Below, piece by piece: positions 1 through 6,660 of a stretch of DNA of 64,000 bases. The DNA is from Trueperaceae bacterium (GTDB lineage Bacteria > Deinococcota > Deinococci > Deinococcales > Trueperaceae). A program made the translations under genes and the position numbers. The number at the start of each line of letters is the position of its first letter. Within the stretch, counting starts at the first letter, position 1. The notes below the pieces were generated by a model. The model had not been told where the DNA came from and did not search any database. It saw only the letters and a program-made list of their open reading frames with translations. The stretch spans positions 1 through 64,000 of the forward strand of contig JACCWH010000237.1 in assembly GCA_013697735.1 (NCBI GenBank), read 5' to 3'.

Positions 1-30
1 CACCCCGACCCCGACCCCGACCCCGACACC
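1..30 (+). repeat. CCCCGA hexanucleotide tandem repeat (about 4 units)
   Basis: In-frame CCCGAC/CCCCGA units encode a Pro-Asp dipeptide run in the truncated acetyltransferase. The repeat may continue upstream of the window. A six-base unit keeps the frame, so length changes would alter a linker rather than switch the gene off. Confidence 0.7.
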
Positions 31-840
31 GACGCGAACGGGGCCGGGGTCGCCTCGTCGCTCGCAACCATCATCGATCTCGATCGCATTGCGGCGGCGG
101 CCGTTCCTGCCCGCGAGTACGTCGTCGACGACGGGTGGTTCCTCCGCAGCGACGACGGCGGGCACGTCCGTCGCACCAACAGCGTCGCCCCCTCCGAGGC
201 CGGACGCGATCCCATCGACCTCAAGGTGGCGCGGGTCGTGCGCTGGTACACCGCGAGAGGGCGTAGGCCACGCATTCAACTCAGCCCCGGGGCGATGCCG
301 CGCGACCTCCGCACCACGCTGATGGCGCTCGGCTGGGTCTTGGAGGTACCCGTCGCGGTGATGGTGCGAGTCGCCGACGCCACGGATGGCACCGGGCTCG
401 CTCACGAATCGCTCGACACGAGCGAGGTTCGACTCTCCCGACACGCGACACCCGAATGGCAACGCGCCTACCGACGGACCCTCGCACACGCTCCCCCCGG
501 CGAGGTGGCGGCGCGACTCCGCCTGGCCGTCGACGCGCCGGCACCGAAGGCGTACGCGTCCGCCGGCGTCGCGTCGCCGGTCGCCGTGGGGGTGGCCGTG
601 ATGGGCGAGGGGTGGATGGGGATCTTCGACGTCGCGACGATGCCCGAATCACTGCGACAGGGTCACGCCACGCGGGTCGTGCGCGCGCTTTCGGCGTGGG
701 GGAGTGAGATGGGCGGTGGCAGCCACTACCTCCAGGTAGCGGTGGCGAACGTCGGCGCACGCTCGCTCTACGAGCGGCTCGGCTACCGCACTGCCTACAC
801 GTACGTCTACGCGGTGCCGGGCCGGGACGCGGGTCAGTAG
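1..840 (+). CDS. GNAT-family N-acetyltransferase, 5'-truncated by the window edge
   Basis: The reading frame is open from base 1, so the true start lies upstream of the window. The first visible residues are a Pro-Asp run (HPDPDPDPDTD) from a hexanucleotide repeat. Around residues 38-65 comes a segment typical of GNAT N-termini (GWFLRS...RRTNSV). The C-terminal half has an acetyl-CoA-binding-like core (LRQGHATRVVRAL) and the closing GNAT strand-helix with NVGARSLYERLGY, which is diagnostic. The substrate cannot be read from sequence. The last 7 bases overlap the convergent mreB gene. The family call is firm; the function within the family is open. Confidence 0.85.
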   Translation, partial: HPDPDPDPDTDANGAGVASSLATIIDLDRIAAAAVPAREYVVDDGWFLRSDDGGHVRRTNSVAPSEAGRDPIDLKVARVVRWYTARGRRPRIQLSPGAMPRDLRTTLMALGWVLEVPVAVMVRVADATDGTGLAHESLDTSEVRLSRHATPEWQRAYRRTLAHAPPGEVAARLRLAVDAPAPKAYASAGVASPVAVGVAVMGEGWMGIFDVATMPESLRQGHATRVVRALSAWGSEMGGGSHYLQVAVANVGARSLYERLGYRTAYTYVYAVPGRDAGQ

Positions 841-1844
841 GTGTCGTACTTGTTGCGCGCGTCCTGGAGTAGATGGGCCATGTCGAGTGCCGCCGAGGTG
901 CCGATCACGACGCAGTCCTCGGGATTGGCTGCAACGGCCACTGGGATGTTGGTCACGCGCTGCACGAATTGATCGAACGATCGGAGCTGCGCCCCGCCAC
1001 CCGTCATCACGATGCCGCGCTCGATCACGTCCGAGATCAACTCGGGTGGCGCCTGCTCGAGCACCCGCCGAATGCCGACGGCGACCTTGTCGAGCGATGG
1101 TCGCAGCGCGCTCACGACGTCTTCGGTCGTCACCTCGACCGTCTTGGGCATGCCGTCGATCAGGTTCCGCCCCCGCACCTCCATGGTCGGCATGTCGCTT
1201 CCGCTCGGGACCATCGCGGCACCGACGGTGCGCTTGATCTCCTCGGCCGTACGGTCGCCGATCAGCAGATTGTGCTTCGCCTTGATGAAGGCCATGATGT
1301 CGCGGTCGAACACGTTCCCGGCGATCCGCATGGAGGTCGAGATCACGATGCCCCCCATGCTGATCACTGCGACGTCGGTCGTGCCGCCACCGATGTCGAT
1401 GATCATGGAACCGACCGGTTCCTCGATTCGGATGCCGGCGCCGATCGCGCCGGCGATGGGCTCCTCGATGAGGAGCGCCTTGCGCGCACCGATCTCGTGC
1501 ACCGCCTGCACCACGGCGCGCTTTTCGACCTCCGTGATGCCGGACGGGATGCAGACCATGATGGTGGGTCGCAGGAAGCGCGCCGGACCGGTCAGCACCT
1601 TGCGGATGAACGCCTTGAGCATCTTTTCGGTGAGCGTGTAGTCTGCGATCACCCCGTCGGCCATCGGGCGCACTGCCGTGATGTTGCCCGGCGTGCGGCC
1701 GAGCATCCGGTACGCCTCGATGCCCACCGCCTTGACGTCGGTCGTCCCCTTGACCACGGCGATCACCGCCGGCTCCCGGAGGACGACGCCCTTGCCCTTG
1801 ACGTGGATGCGCACCGTGGTGGTCCCGAGATCGACACCGATCAT
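834..1844 (-). CDS. mreB: MreB-like actin homologue, paralogue 1
   Basis: 336-residue bacterial actin of the MreB family, which polymerises under the inner membrane and guides sidewall peptidoglycan synthesis. Visible: phosphate-1 motif IGVDLGTTTV at the N-terminus, phosphate-2 motif IIDIGGGTTDVAV near residue 160, adenosine-motif MTGGGAQL near residue 285, and EEPIAGAIGAG. I chose the ATG at 1844 because it begins MIGVDLG and a TAGCGT box lies 5 bases upstream; an in-frame start further up adds only a basic, non-family stretch. It stands alone, without mreC or mreD, and is divergent from the quinone oxidoreductase. A second MreB (51708-52742) is encoded in the window, so the two probably have different roles. 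Confidence 0.93.
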   Translation of the reverse strand: MIGVDLGTTTVRIHVKGKGVVLREPAVIAVVKGTTDVKAVGIEAYRMLGRTPGNITAVRPMADGVIADYTLTEKMLKAFIRKVLTGPARFLRPTIMVCIPSGITEVEKRAVVQAVHEIGARKALLIEEPIAGAIGAGIRIEEPVGSMIIDIGGGTTDVAVISMGGIVISTSMRIAGNVFDRDIMAFIKAKHNLLIGDRTAEEIKRTVGAAMVPSGSDMPTMEVRGRNLIDGMPKTVEVTTEDVVSALRPSLDKVAVGIRRVLEQAPPELISDVIERGIVMTGGGAQLRSFDQFVQRVTNIPVAVAANPEDCVVIGTSAALDMAHLLQDARNKYDTY

Positions 1845-1849
1845 GCGAC

Positions 1850-1855
1850 ACGCTA
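1850..1855 (-). promoter_or_regulatory. -10 box TAGCGT for mreB paralogue 1 (leaderless)
   Basis: TAGCGT ends 5 bases before the ATG, which would put the transcription start at or next to the start codon. No good -35 is visible. Confidence 0.6.
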
Positions 1856-1897
1856 CCACCCGGGCGCAGGGGCGCATCCACCCGCCAGGGGGACGGG

Positions 1898-1903
1898 TAG
1901 GAT
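1898..1903 (+). promoter_or_regulatory. -10 box TAGGAT for quinone oxidoreductase (leaderless)
   Basis: TAGGAT followed by 6 bases and ATG, with no Shine-Dalgarno sequence between. The spacing predicts a leaderless transcript. Confidence 0.6.
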
Positions 1904-1909
1904 GCTCGC

Positions 1910-2899
1910 ATGAACGCCATGATCGTCACGTCCGCAGGTGATCTCGACTGGCGTCGAGTACCCGACCCCATCGCGGGACCCGGCGACGCGATCGTGGCGG
2001 TGCGCGCCACGGCGCTCAATCGCGCCGACCTCGCGCAGCGATCGGGGAACTATCCGCCTCCGGCCGGGGAGAGCGACGTCCTCGGACTGGAACTCGCCGG
2101 GACGCTGACGCACGTCCCGGCGGGAGATCACGATTTCGCGGTCGGAGATCCGGTCTGCGCACTCGTCGCCGGCGGCGGCTACGCCGAACTCGCGCGCGTG
2201 CCGCTCGGCATGCTGATGCGGCTGCCGCGTGGCTGGTCGTTCGTCGAGGCGGCCGCGATGCCCGAGGTCTACTCCACCGCCTATCTCAACCTCGTGCTCG
2301 AGGCCGAGCTCCGCGCCCGGGAGCGTGTCGTGATCCACGGCGGTGCCAGTGGTGTCGGAACCGCCGCCATCCAGGTCGCGAAGGCGTGGGGTTGTGACGT
2401 GGCTGCCACCGCGGGCTCCGCCGAGAAGACCGCGATATGCCTCGCCCAGGGGGCGGACGTCGCGATCGACTACACGAAGCAGGACTTCGCGGAGGAGATC
2501 GGCGCCGTCTTCGAGGGCGGTGTCGATGTGGTGCTCGACATGGTGGGTGCCGAGTATTTCGGGCGCAACCTCGATCTCCTGCGCGTCGGCGGTCGGCTCG
2601 TGATCATCGCCACCCTCTCGGGTGCGAAGGCGACGATCGATCTCCGGGAGCTGATGGCGCGCCGTGCGCGAATCGTCGGATCGACGCTCCGCAATCGACC
2701 GCTCGAGGAGAAGGTATCGCTCCGTGATGCGCTCGTGCGCGACCTGTTCCCGCGCTTCGAGGAGGGCACGATGGCCCCCGTGATCGACGCGGTGGTATCG
2801 ATCGGGGACGCCGAGGATGCGCACGCACGCATGCGTGCGAACGAGAACGCCGGCAAGATAGTGTTGGTGGTGGCACCGGGGTCGGACGAACGGCCGTGA
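1910..2899 (+). CDS. Zinc-independent NAD(P)H quinone oxidoreductase (PIG3-like)
   Basis: 329-residue medium-chain reductase. The N-terminal GroES-like fold includes ALNRADLAQRSGNYPPP and VLGLELAG, which match the PIG3/quinone oxidoreductase subgroup and lack the zinc ligands of alcohol dehydrogenases. The Rossmann part starts at about residue 140 with VVIHGGASGVGTAAIQVAK, the nucleotide-binding AxxGVG loop. Expected reaction: NAD(P)H-dependent one- or two-electron reduction of quinones or enals. It is monocistronic and divergent from mreB. The physiological acceptor is unknown. Confidence 0.88.
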   Translation: MNAMIVTSAGDLDWRRVPDPIAGPGDAIVAVRATALNRADLAQRSGNYPPPAGESDVLGLELAGTLTHVPAGDHDFAVGDPVCALVAGGGYAELARVPLGMLMRLPRGWSFVEAAAMPEVYSTAYLNLVLEAELRARERVVIHGGASGVGTAAIQVAKAWGCDVAATAGSAEKTAICLAQGADVAIDYTKQDFAEEIGAVFEGGVDVVLDMVGAEYFGRNLDLLRVGGRLVIIATLSGAKATIDLRELMARRARIVGSTLRNRPLEEKVSLRDALVRDLFPRFEEGTMAPVIDAVVSIGDAEDAHARMRANENAGKIVLVVAPGSDERP

Positions 2900-2930
2900 C
2901 CGCGAGCTTGGCTCGGGCACGACCGAAGAA

Positions 2931-2985
2931 CCTTGAAGGGATCCCCGTTGGGGGGGCAGCGGGGTACGGGGACACCCCCTCAAGG
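2931..2985 (+). terminator. Long two-part hairpin after quinone oxidoreductase
   Basis: An outer stem (2931-2940 with 2976-2985, one mismatch) encloses an inner 7-bp stem (2942-2948 with 2966-2972). It sits between the oxidoreductase stop and the methyltransferase start. It could be a factor-independent terminator, although no T-run follows, or a structured leader of the next gene. Confidence 0.45.
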
Positions 2986-3038
2986 TCTGAGAGATCGTAT
3001 CGGGTCGCTGCGACGCCGACGGGAGTCTGGGCCACGAT

Positions 3039-3917
3039 GTGCGCCGCGTCGGGACGACGGTCGTGAGCGCAATCCGGGACGCCGCAGCCGCGGCGGCCGC
3101 GCGGCATGCCCCCTTCACGGCGCTCGCGAACGTCTACGACGCGATCATGCAGGACGTTCCGTATGAGGCCTGGTGCGAGTTCGTGCTCCGAGAGCTGCGC
3201 ATGCGCGGGTGGCAGGGACGACGACTGCTCGACGTCGGCTGCGGTACGGGCAACGCGTCGGCGCCGATGGTCGAGCGTGGCTACCACGTGGTCGGACTCG
3301 ACGCCTCCCCCGAGATGGCCGCTCGAGCGCGAGCGAAACGTCCGGGTGCGGACGTGCTGGTCGCGGACGTCCGCGACTTCTCGCTCACGGTGCCGGTCGA
3401 CCTCGCGTACGCCGTCTTCGACGCTCTCAACAACCTCACCGACGACGGTGACCTCGACCGCGCCCTCGCATGCCTGCACGCGAACCTGGTCCCCGGCGGA
3501 TGGTGCATGTTCGATGCGAACACGAGCGAAGGGCTACGGGCCCTCTGGGAGGATGGTGTCGCAGAAGGATGGGCCGACGGCGTCCACTACCGCTGGGTCC
3601 ACACCTGGGACGAGCAGTCGCGGCGCGCGACGGTGGAGGCATACTGTCGAACGGACGTCATGGAGTTCGTCGAGCGTCACGTCGAACGCCCCTTCGATCC
3701 CGAGGAGCTCCTGCACGCCATGCTGGCGGCAGGTTTCGAGGCGGTCGAAGTGATCGGGTATCCGCTCGGTCGACCCGCCGAGGCCGACGAGGCGCGGGTC
3801 TGGGTACTCGGGCGGCGACCAATCGCCGCCTTGCGGCGACCGATCGCCGCCGTGCGGCGACCGGCCGTGCTCACTCCAGGCCGGCGGCCTCGCGCACGGC
3901 GCGGGCGATCGCACTGA
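3039..3917 (+). CDS. Class I SAM-dependent methyltransferase
   Basis: 292 residues (from the GTG at 3039; a GTG at 3063 is equally possible). Motif I LLDVGCGTGNAS is near residue 64, acidic motif II VVGLDASPEM follows, then ADVRDF and a FDALNNLTD/PGGW segment. The order is that of Methyltransf_25/Ubie-type small-molecule methyltransferases; the substrate is not predictable. The C-terminus is odd: three copies of an RRPIAAL-like heptapeptide followed by an Arg-rich tail, encoded by a 21-bp repeat that also folds into hairpins. The last 47 bases overlap the convergent dehydrogenase gene. Confidence 0.82.
   Translation: MRRVGTTVVSAIRDAAAAAAARHAPFTALANVYDAIMQDVPYEAWCEFVLRELRMRGWQGRRLLDVGCGTGNASAPMVERGYHVVGLDASPEMAARARAKRPGADVLVADVRDFSLTVPVDLAYAVFDALNNLTDDGDLDRALACLHANLVPGGWCMFDANTSEGLRALWEDGVAEGWADGVHYRWVHTWDEQSRRATVEAYCRTDVMEFVERHVERPFDPEELLHAMLAAGFEAVEVIGYPLGRPAEADEARVWVLGRRPIAALRRPIAAVRRPAVLTPGRRPRARRGRSH
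3812..3862 (+). repeat. 21-bp tandem repeat with internal inverted repeats
   Basis: The unit GCGGCGACC plus 12 bases recurs at 3812, 3833 and (partly) 3854. Each full unit contains GCGGCGA...TCGCCGC, a 7-bp inverted repeat with a 4-base loop. It encodes the repeated C-terminal heptapeptide of the methyltransferase and lies just before the convergent gene end, where it may also terminate transcription. Confidence 0.75.
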
Positions 3918-4746
3918 CGTCCTCGTCGCCGTGCCCGCGGGCGACGAGTCCGGTCTCGAGTTGCTCGACGTACGCCGCGACCGGGAGCGGTACGCCGGCC
4001 TCGCGCGCGCTCTGAAGCGCGATGCCGAGATCCTTGCGGTGGAGTCGGACGCGGAACCCGAGCGGGTATTCGTTGCGGATCATGTTCCGTGCGCGGTGGG
4101 TCAGGACCCACGATCCGGCCGCACCGCCGGAGACGGCGCGATGTGCCGCCTCCACGTCGATGCCGCTGGCGAGGGCCAGCGCCACGCCCTCGGCGACCGC
4201 CGCATAGGTCCCCGCGATGATGACCTGATTCATCGCTTTCGCCACCTGGCCACTGCCGGTCCCGCCGACGTAGGTCACGGTGGTGCCGAGGACCTCGAAG
4301 AGCGGGGTCAGGCGCTCGTGCGCCGCGGCGTCTCCTCCGACCATGATCGAGAGCGTCCCCTCACGCGCCCCTTCGCTCCCCCCGGAGACGGGGGCGTCGA
4401 GCAGGATCACGCTGCGACGCTCGAGGCGCTCGGCGAACGCTCGCGTCGCGGCCGGCGAGATCGTGCTCATGTCGACGACGATGGCCCCCGTTCCGAGCCC
4501 TTCTGCCGCACCCGCATTGCCGAAGAGCACGTCCTCGACGTCGGGTGTGTCGGAGACCATCGTGATGAGCACGTCCACGCCGGTCGCGGCGTCGCGGGGC
4601 GTGGCGGCGCGCGCGGCACCCCGCACGGCGAGCGGCTCCTCGCGTTCGCGCGTACGGTTGTGGACGGTGACGTCGTGTCCGGCGTCGAGCAGGCGCCCGG
4701 CCATGGGCGCGCCCATGGTGCCGAGGCCGATGAATCCGATGTGCAT
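3871..4746 (-). CDS. 3-hydroxyisobutyrate dehydrogenase-family NAD(P)-dependent reductase
   Basis: 291-residue beta-hydroxyacid dehydrogenase. The N-terminal Rossmann motif is GFIGLGTMGAPMA. The substrate-binding signature DAPVSGGSEGAREGTL is near residue 117, and the catalytic lysine lies in GSGQVAKAMNQ near residue 168. The Arg after VHN in the cofactor loop (HNRTRER) suggests NADP(H). Possible substrates are 3-hydroxyisobutyrate, tartronate semialdehyde or succinic semialdehyde; sequence alone does not decide. A good Shine-Dalgarno (GAGGTGG) precedes the ATG, and its own promoter lies at the end of the upstream acuC gene. Confidence 0.87.
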   Translation of the reverse strand: MHIGFIGLGTMGAPMAGRLLDAGHDVTVHNRTREREEPLAVRGAARAATPRDAATGVDVLITMVSDTPDVEDVLFGNAGAAEGLGTGAIVVDMSTISPAATRAFAERLERRSVILLDAPVSGGSEGAREGTLSIMVGGDAAAHERLTPLFEVLGTTVTYVGGTGSGQVAKAMNQVIIAGTYAAVAEGVALALASGIDVEAAHRAVSGGAAGSWVLTHRARNMIRNEYPLGFRVRLHRKDLGIALQSAREAGVPLPVAAYVEQLETGLVARGHGDEDVSAIARAVREAAGLE

Positions 4747-4789
4747 GCGACCACCTCACGCACCGTGTGCGTGCCACGGCGTCACGCCG

Positions 4790-4795
4790 AGTCTA
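4790..4795 (-). promoter_or_regulatory. -10 box TAGACT for the dehydrogenase, overlapping the acuC stop codon
   Basis: The TAG stop of acuC is the first three bases of TAGACT. The predicted transcript has a leader of roughly 35-40 bases that contains the Shine-Dalgarno sequence. Confidence 0.45.
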
Positions 4796-6007
4796 CAAGG
4801 GAGCGTCGTGATGGGCGCTCCGGCGCCACCCGGCCCAGATCGGTGTGAGAGCGGCGAGCGTGCGGTGCGCGACGGCACGATTGTGCGACGCGATCCGAGC
4901 CCGTCGAGCGTCGTCGGTCGGCCCGGCGTCTTCCGGTTCCAACGCCGTCGTCGGCAGTTCCGTCGGAATCCGGCCGCGCCAGGCGGCGTGCCACGACGCC
5001 GGCAGCGTCTCGGGGAGCCGTCGCCCGGCCATCTCGCACCAGAGGTGCGCCCAGGCTCGGGGGACGGTCCGATACGGATCGTAGCCGCCGCCGCCGGTGA
5101 CGACGAGTCGCCCTGCCGAGAACCTGTCGGCGAGCGCCATCACGCGCTCGTAGACGGCGATGAGACCGGCGATACTGAGCTCGAGGTGCGCGAGGGGGTC
5201 GAAGCGGTGGGCATCTGCACCCGCCTGCAGGAGGATCACGTCGGGACGGAACGCGGCGAGCGCGCTCGGGACCACCAGGTCGAAGACCTCGAGGTAGCTG
5301 GCGTCGTCGGTTCCGGGATCGACCGGGACGTTCACGCAGGTGCCGAGGCCGGCGCCGCGGCCGATCTCGTCCTCGAAGCCGGTTCCTGGGAAGAGGAAGC
5401 GACCGGATTCGTGGAGGCTGATGGTGAGCACGTCGCCGCGCTCCTCGAAGGCGGCCTGCACGCCATCGCCGTGATGTGCGTCGATGTCGAGGTAGGCGAC
5501 GCGCAAGCCATAGCGGCTCGTCAGCAATTCGATGGCGACCGCGAGATCGTTGAAGAGGCAGAATCCGGATGCGCGTGCTCGCTGGGCGTGATGGAGGCCG
5601 CCGGCGAAGGAGGCGGCGCGCAGCGCCTCGCCGCGGGCGACGACGGCGGCAGCCGTCACCGTGGCGTCGACGATGCGGAGGGCGGCGACGTCCATCCTCG
5701 GGACGATCGGGTTGTCGGCGGTGCCCAAACCGTAGGTCCAGGCGTCGTCGAGGGGGTCGCCACGCGCTGCGAGCTTGACGGCCTCGACGTAGTCGGCATC
5801 GTGGACGCGGTAGAGGAGGCGGGGGTCGATACGCTCGGGAGCGACGATCTCGGTCGGGTCGAGGAGGCCGGCGTGCTCGAGGAGCGTCCGAGTGAGCGGC
5901 AGCCGTACCGCCTTGAAGGGGTGGTCGGCGCCGAGCATCGGTTCGTCGAGCTCGGGAGCGCTCACGAAGCGGACGCTCCCGGCTGCAGCGCCCCCGGAGG
6001 TGCTCAC
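4793..6007 (-). CDS. acuC: AcuC-like class I histone-deacetylase-family protein
   Basis: 404-residue zinc-dependent deacetylase fold. Hallmarks are GGLHHAQRARASGFCLFND (the two active-site histidines), the metal-binding DIDAHHGDGVQ, QAGADAHRFDPL, and TGGGGYDP near residue 285. In Bacillus, AcuC deacetylates acetyl-CoA synthetase, and the acuB gene lies next to it; here too acuB directly precedes with a GTGA overlap, which fixes the GTG start at 6007. An acetoin or acetylpolyamine deacetylase role is the alternative. No acsA lies in the window, and the acetyltransferase at the window start is not adjacent, so a full AcuABC system is not shown. Confidence 0.85.
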   Translation of the reverse strand: MSTSGGAAAGSVRFVSAPELDEPMLGADHPFKAVRLPLTRTLLEHAGLLDPTEIVAPERIDPRLLYRVHDADYVEAVKLAARGDPLDDAWTYGLGTADNPIVPRMDVAALRIVDATVTAAAVVARGEALRAASFAGGLHHAQRARASGFCLFNDLAVAIELLTSRYGLRVAYLDIDAHHGDGVQAAFEERGDVLTISLHESGRFLFPGTGFEDEIGRGAGLGTCVNVPVDPGTDDASYLEVFDLVVPSALAAFRPDVILLQAGADAHRFDPLAHLELSIAGLIAVYERVMALADRFSAGRLVVTGGGGYDPYRTVPRAWAHLWCEMAGRRLPETLPASWHAAWRGRIPTELPTTALEPEDAGPTDDARRARIASHNRAVAHRTLAALTPIWAGWRRSAHHDAPL

Positions 6008-6660
6008 GTCGGAACCCCGGCCGTGTCGACGGTGACGGGCCAGAGCACGGTGAACCCGTCATCGCGCAGCGCGCGAGCGACGCCGGCGGCGTCGATCGTG
6101 TCGAGGCGAATGGCGAAGGCGACGGCGTCGGCGTCGCTGCGGGTCGTGTTCACGCTCGCCACGTTGAGGTCGAGGCGCGCGAGCGCCCCGAGCACGCCGA
6201 GCAGTCCACCCGGGCGATTCGGTACCTCCACCTCGAGGAGCGACGACGGCTGGTGTCCGGCGCGCTGCCCGGCAAGGGCCTCGATGAGATCGACGGCACT
6301 GACGATCCCGACGAGGCGGTCGTCCTCGATCACCGGCAGCGCCCCCACGCGGTGGCGGCGGAGCCGCCGCGCTGCGTCCTCGATGGCGTCGTCGGGGTGC
6401 GCCGTGATGACGGGCGTGCTCATGATGAGGCGGACCGGGTCGAAGACGCTCACGTCGGGCCGGGCGCTCGGATGGGGCGAACCGACCGCCCGGAGGTCGC
6501 GATCCGACACCATGCCCACCACGCGGGCGCCGCCGGAGCCGTCCTCGACGATCGGGAAATGGCGGAAGCGGCGGAGTTCCATCAGGGTCGTCACGTCGCG
6601 GATCGGCATGTCGGGGCCGATCGCGGCGACGTTGCTCGTCATCGTCGCTCGAACCAGCAT
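6004..6660 (-). CDS. acuB: AcuB-like protein with two CBS domains and an ACT domain
   Basis: 218 residues. CBS domain 1 begins at MTSNVAAIGPDMPIRDV (residues 7-60), CBS 2 at MSTPVITAHPDDAIEDA (about 75-135), and the ACT domain at EVEVPNRPGGLLGVLGAL (about 138-210). CBS pairs bind adenosine nucleotides and ACT domains bind small metabolites, so this is a sensor or regulator, presumably of AcuC activity. The start at 6660 begins MLVRATMTSN and overlaps the stop of the upstream gene (TGATG); the longer in-frame version adds an Arg-rich stretch unlike the family. Confidence 0.85.
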   Translation of the reverse strand: MLVRATMTSNVAAIGPDMPIRDVTTLMELRRFRHFPIVEDGSGGARVVGMVSDRDLRAVGSPHPSARPDVSVFDPVRLIMSTPVITAHPDDAIEDAARRLRRHRVGALPVIEDDRLVGIVSAVDLIEALAGQRAGHQPSSLLEVEVPNRPGGLLGVLGALARLDLNVASVNTTRSDADAVAFAIRLDTIDAAGVARALRDDGFTVLWPVTVDTAGVPT

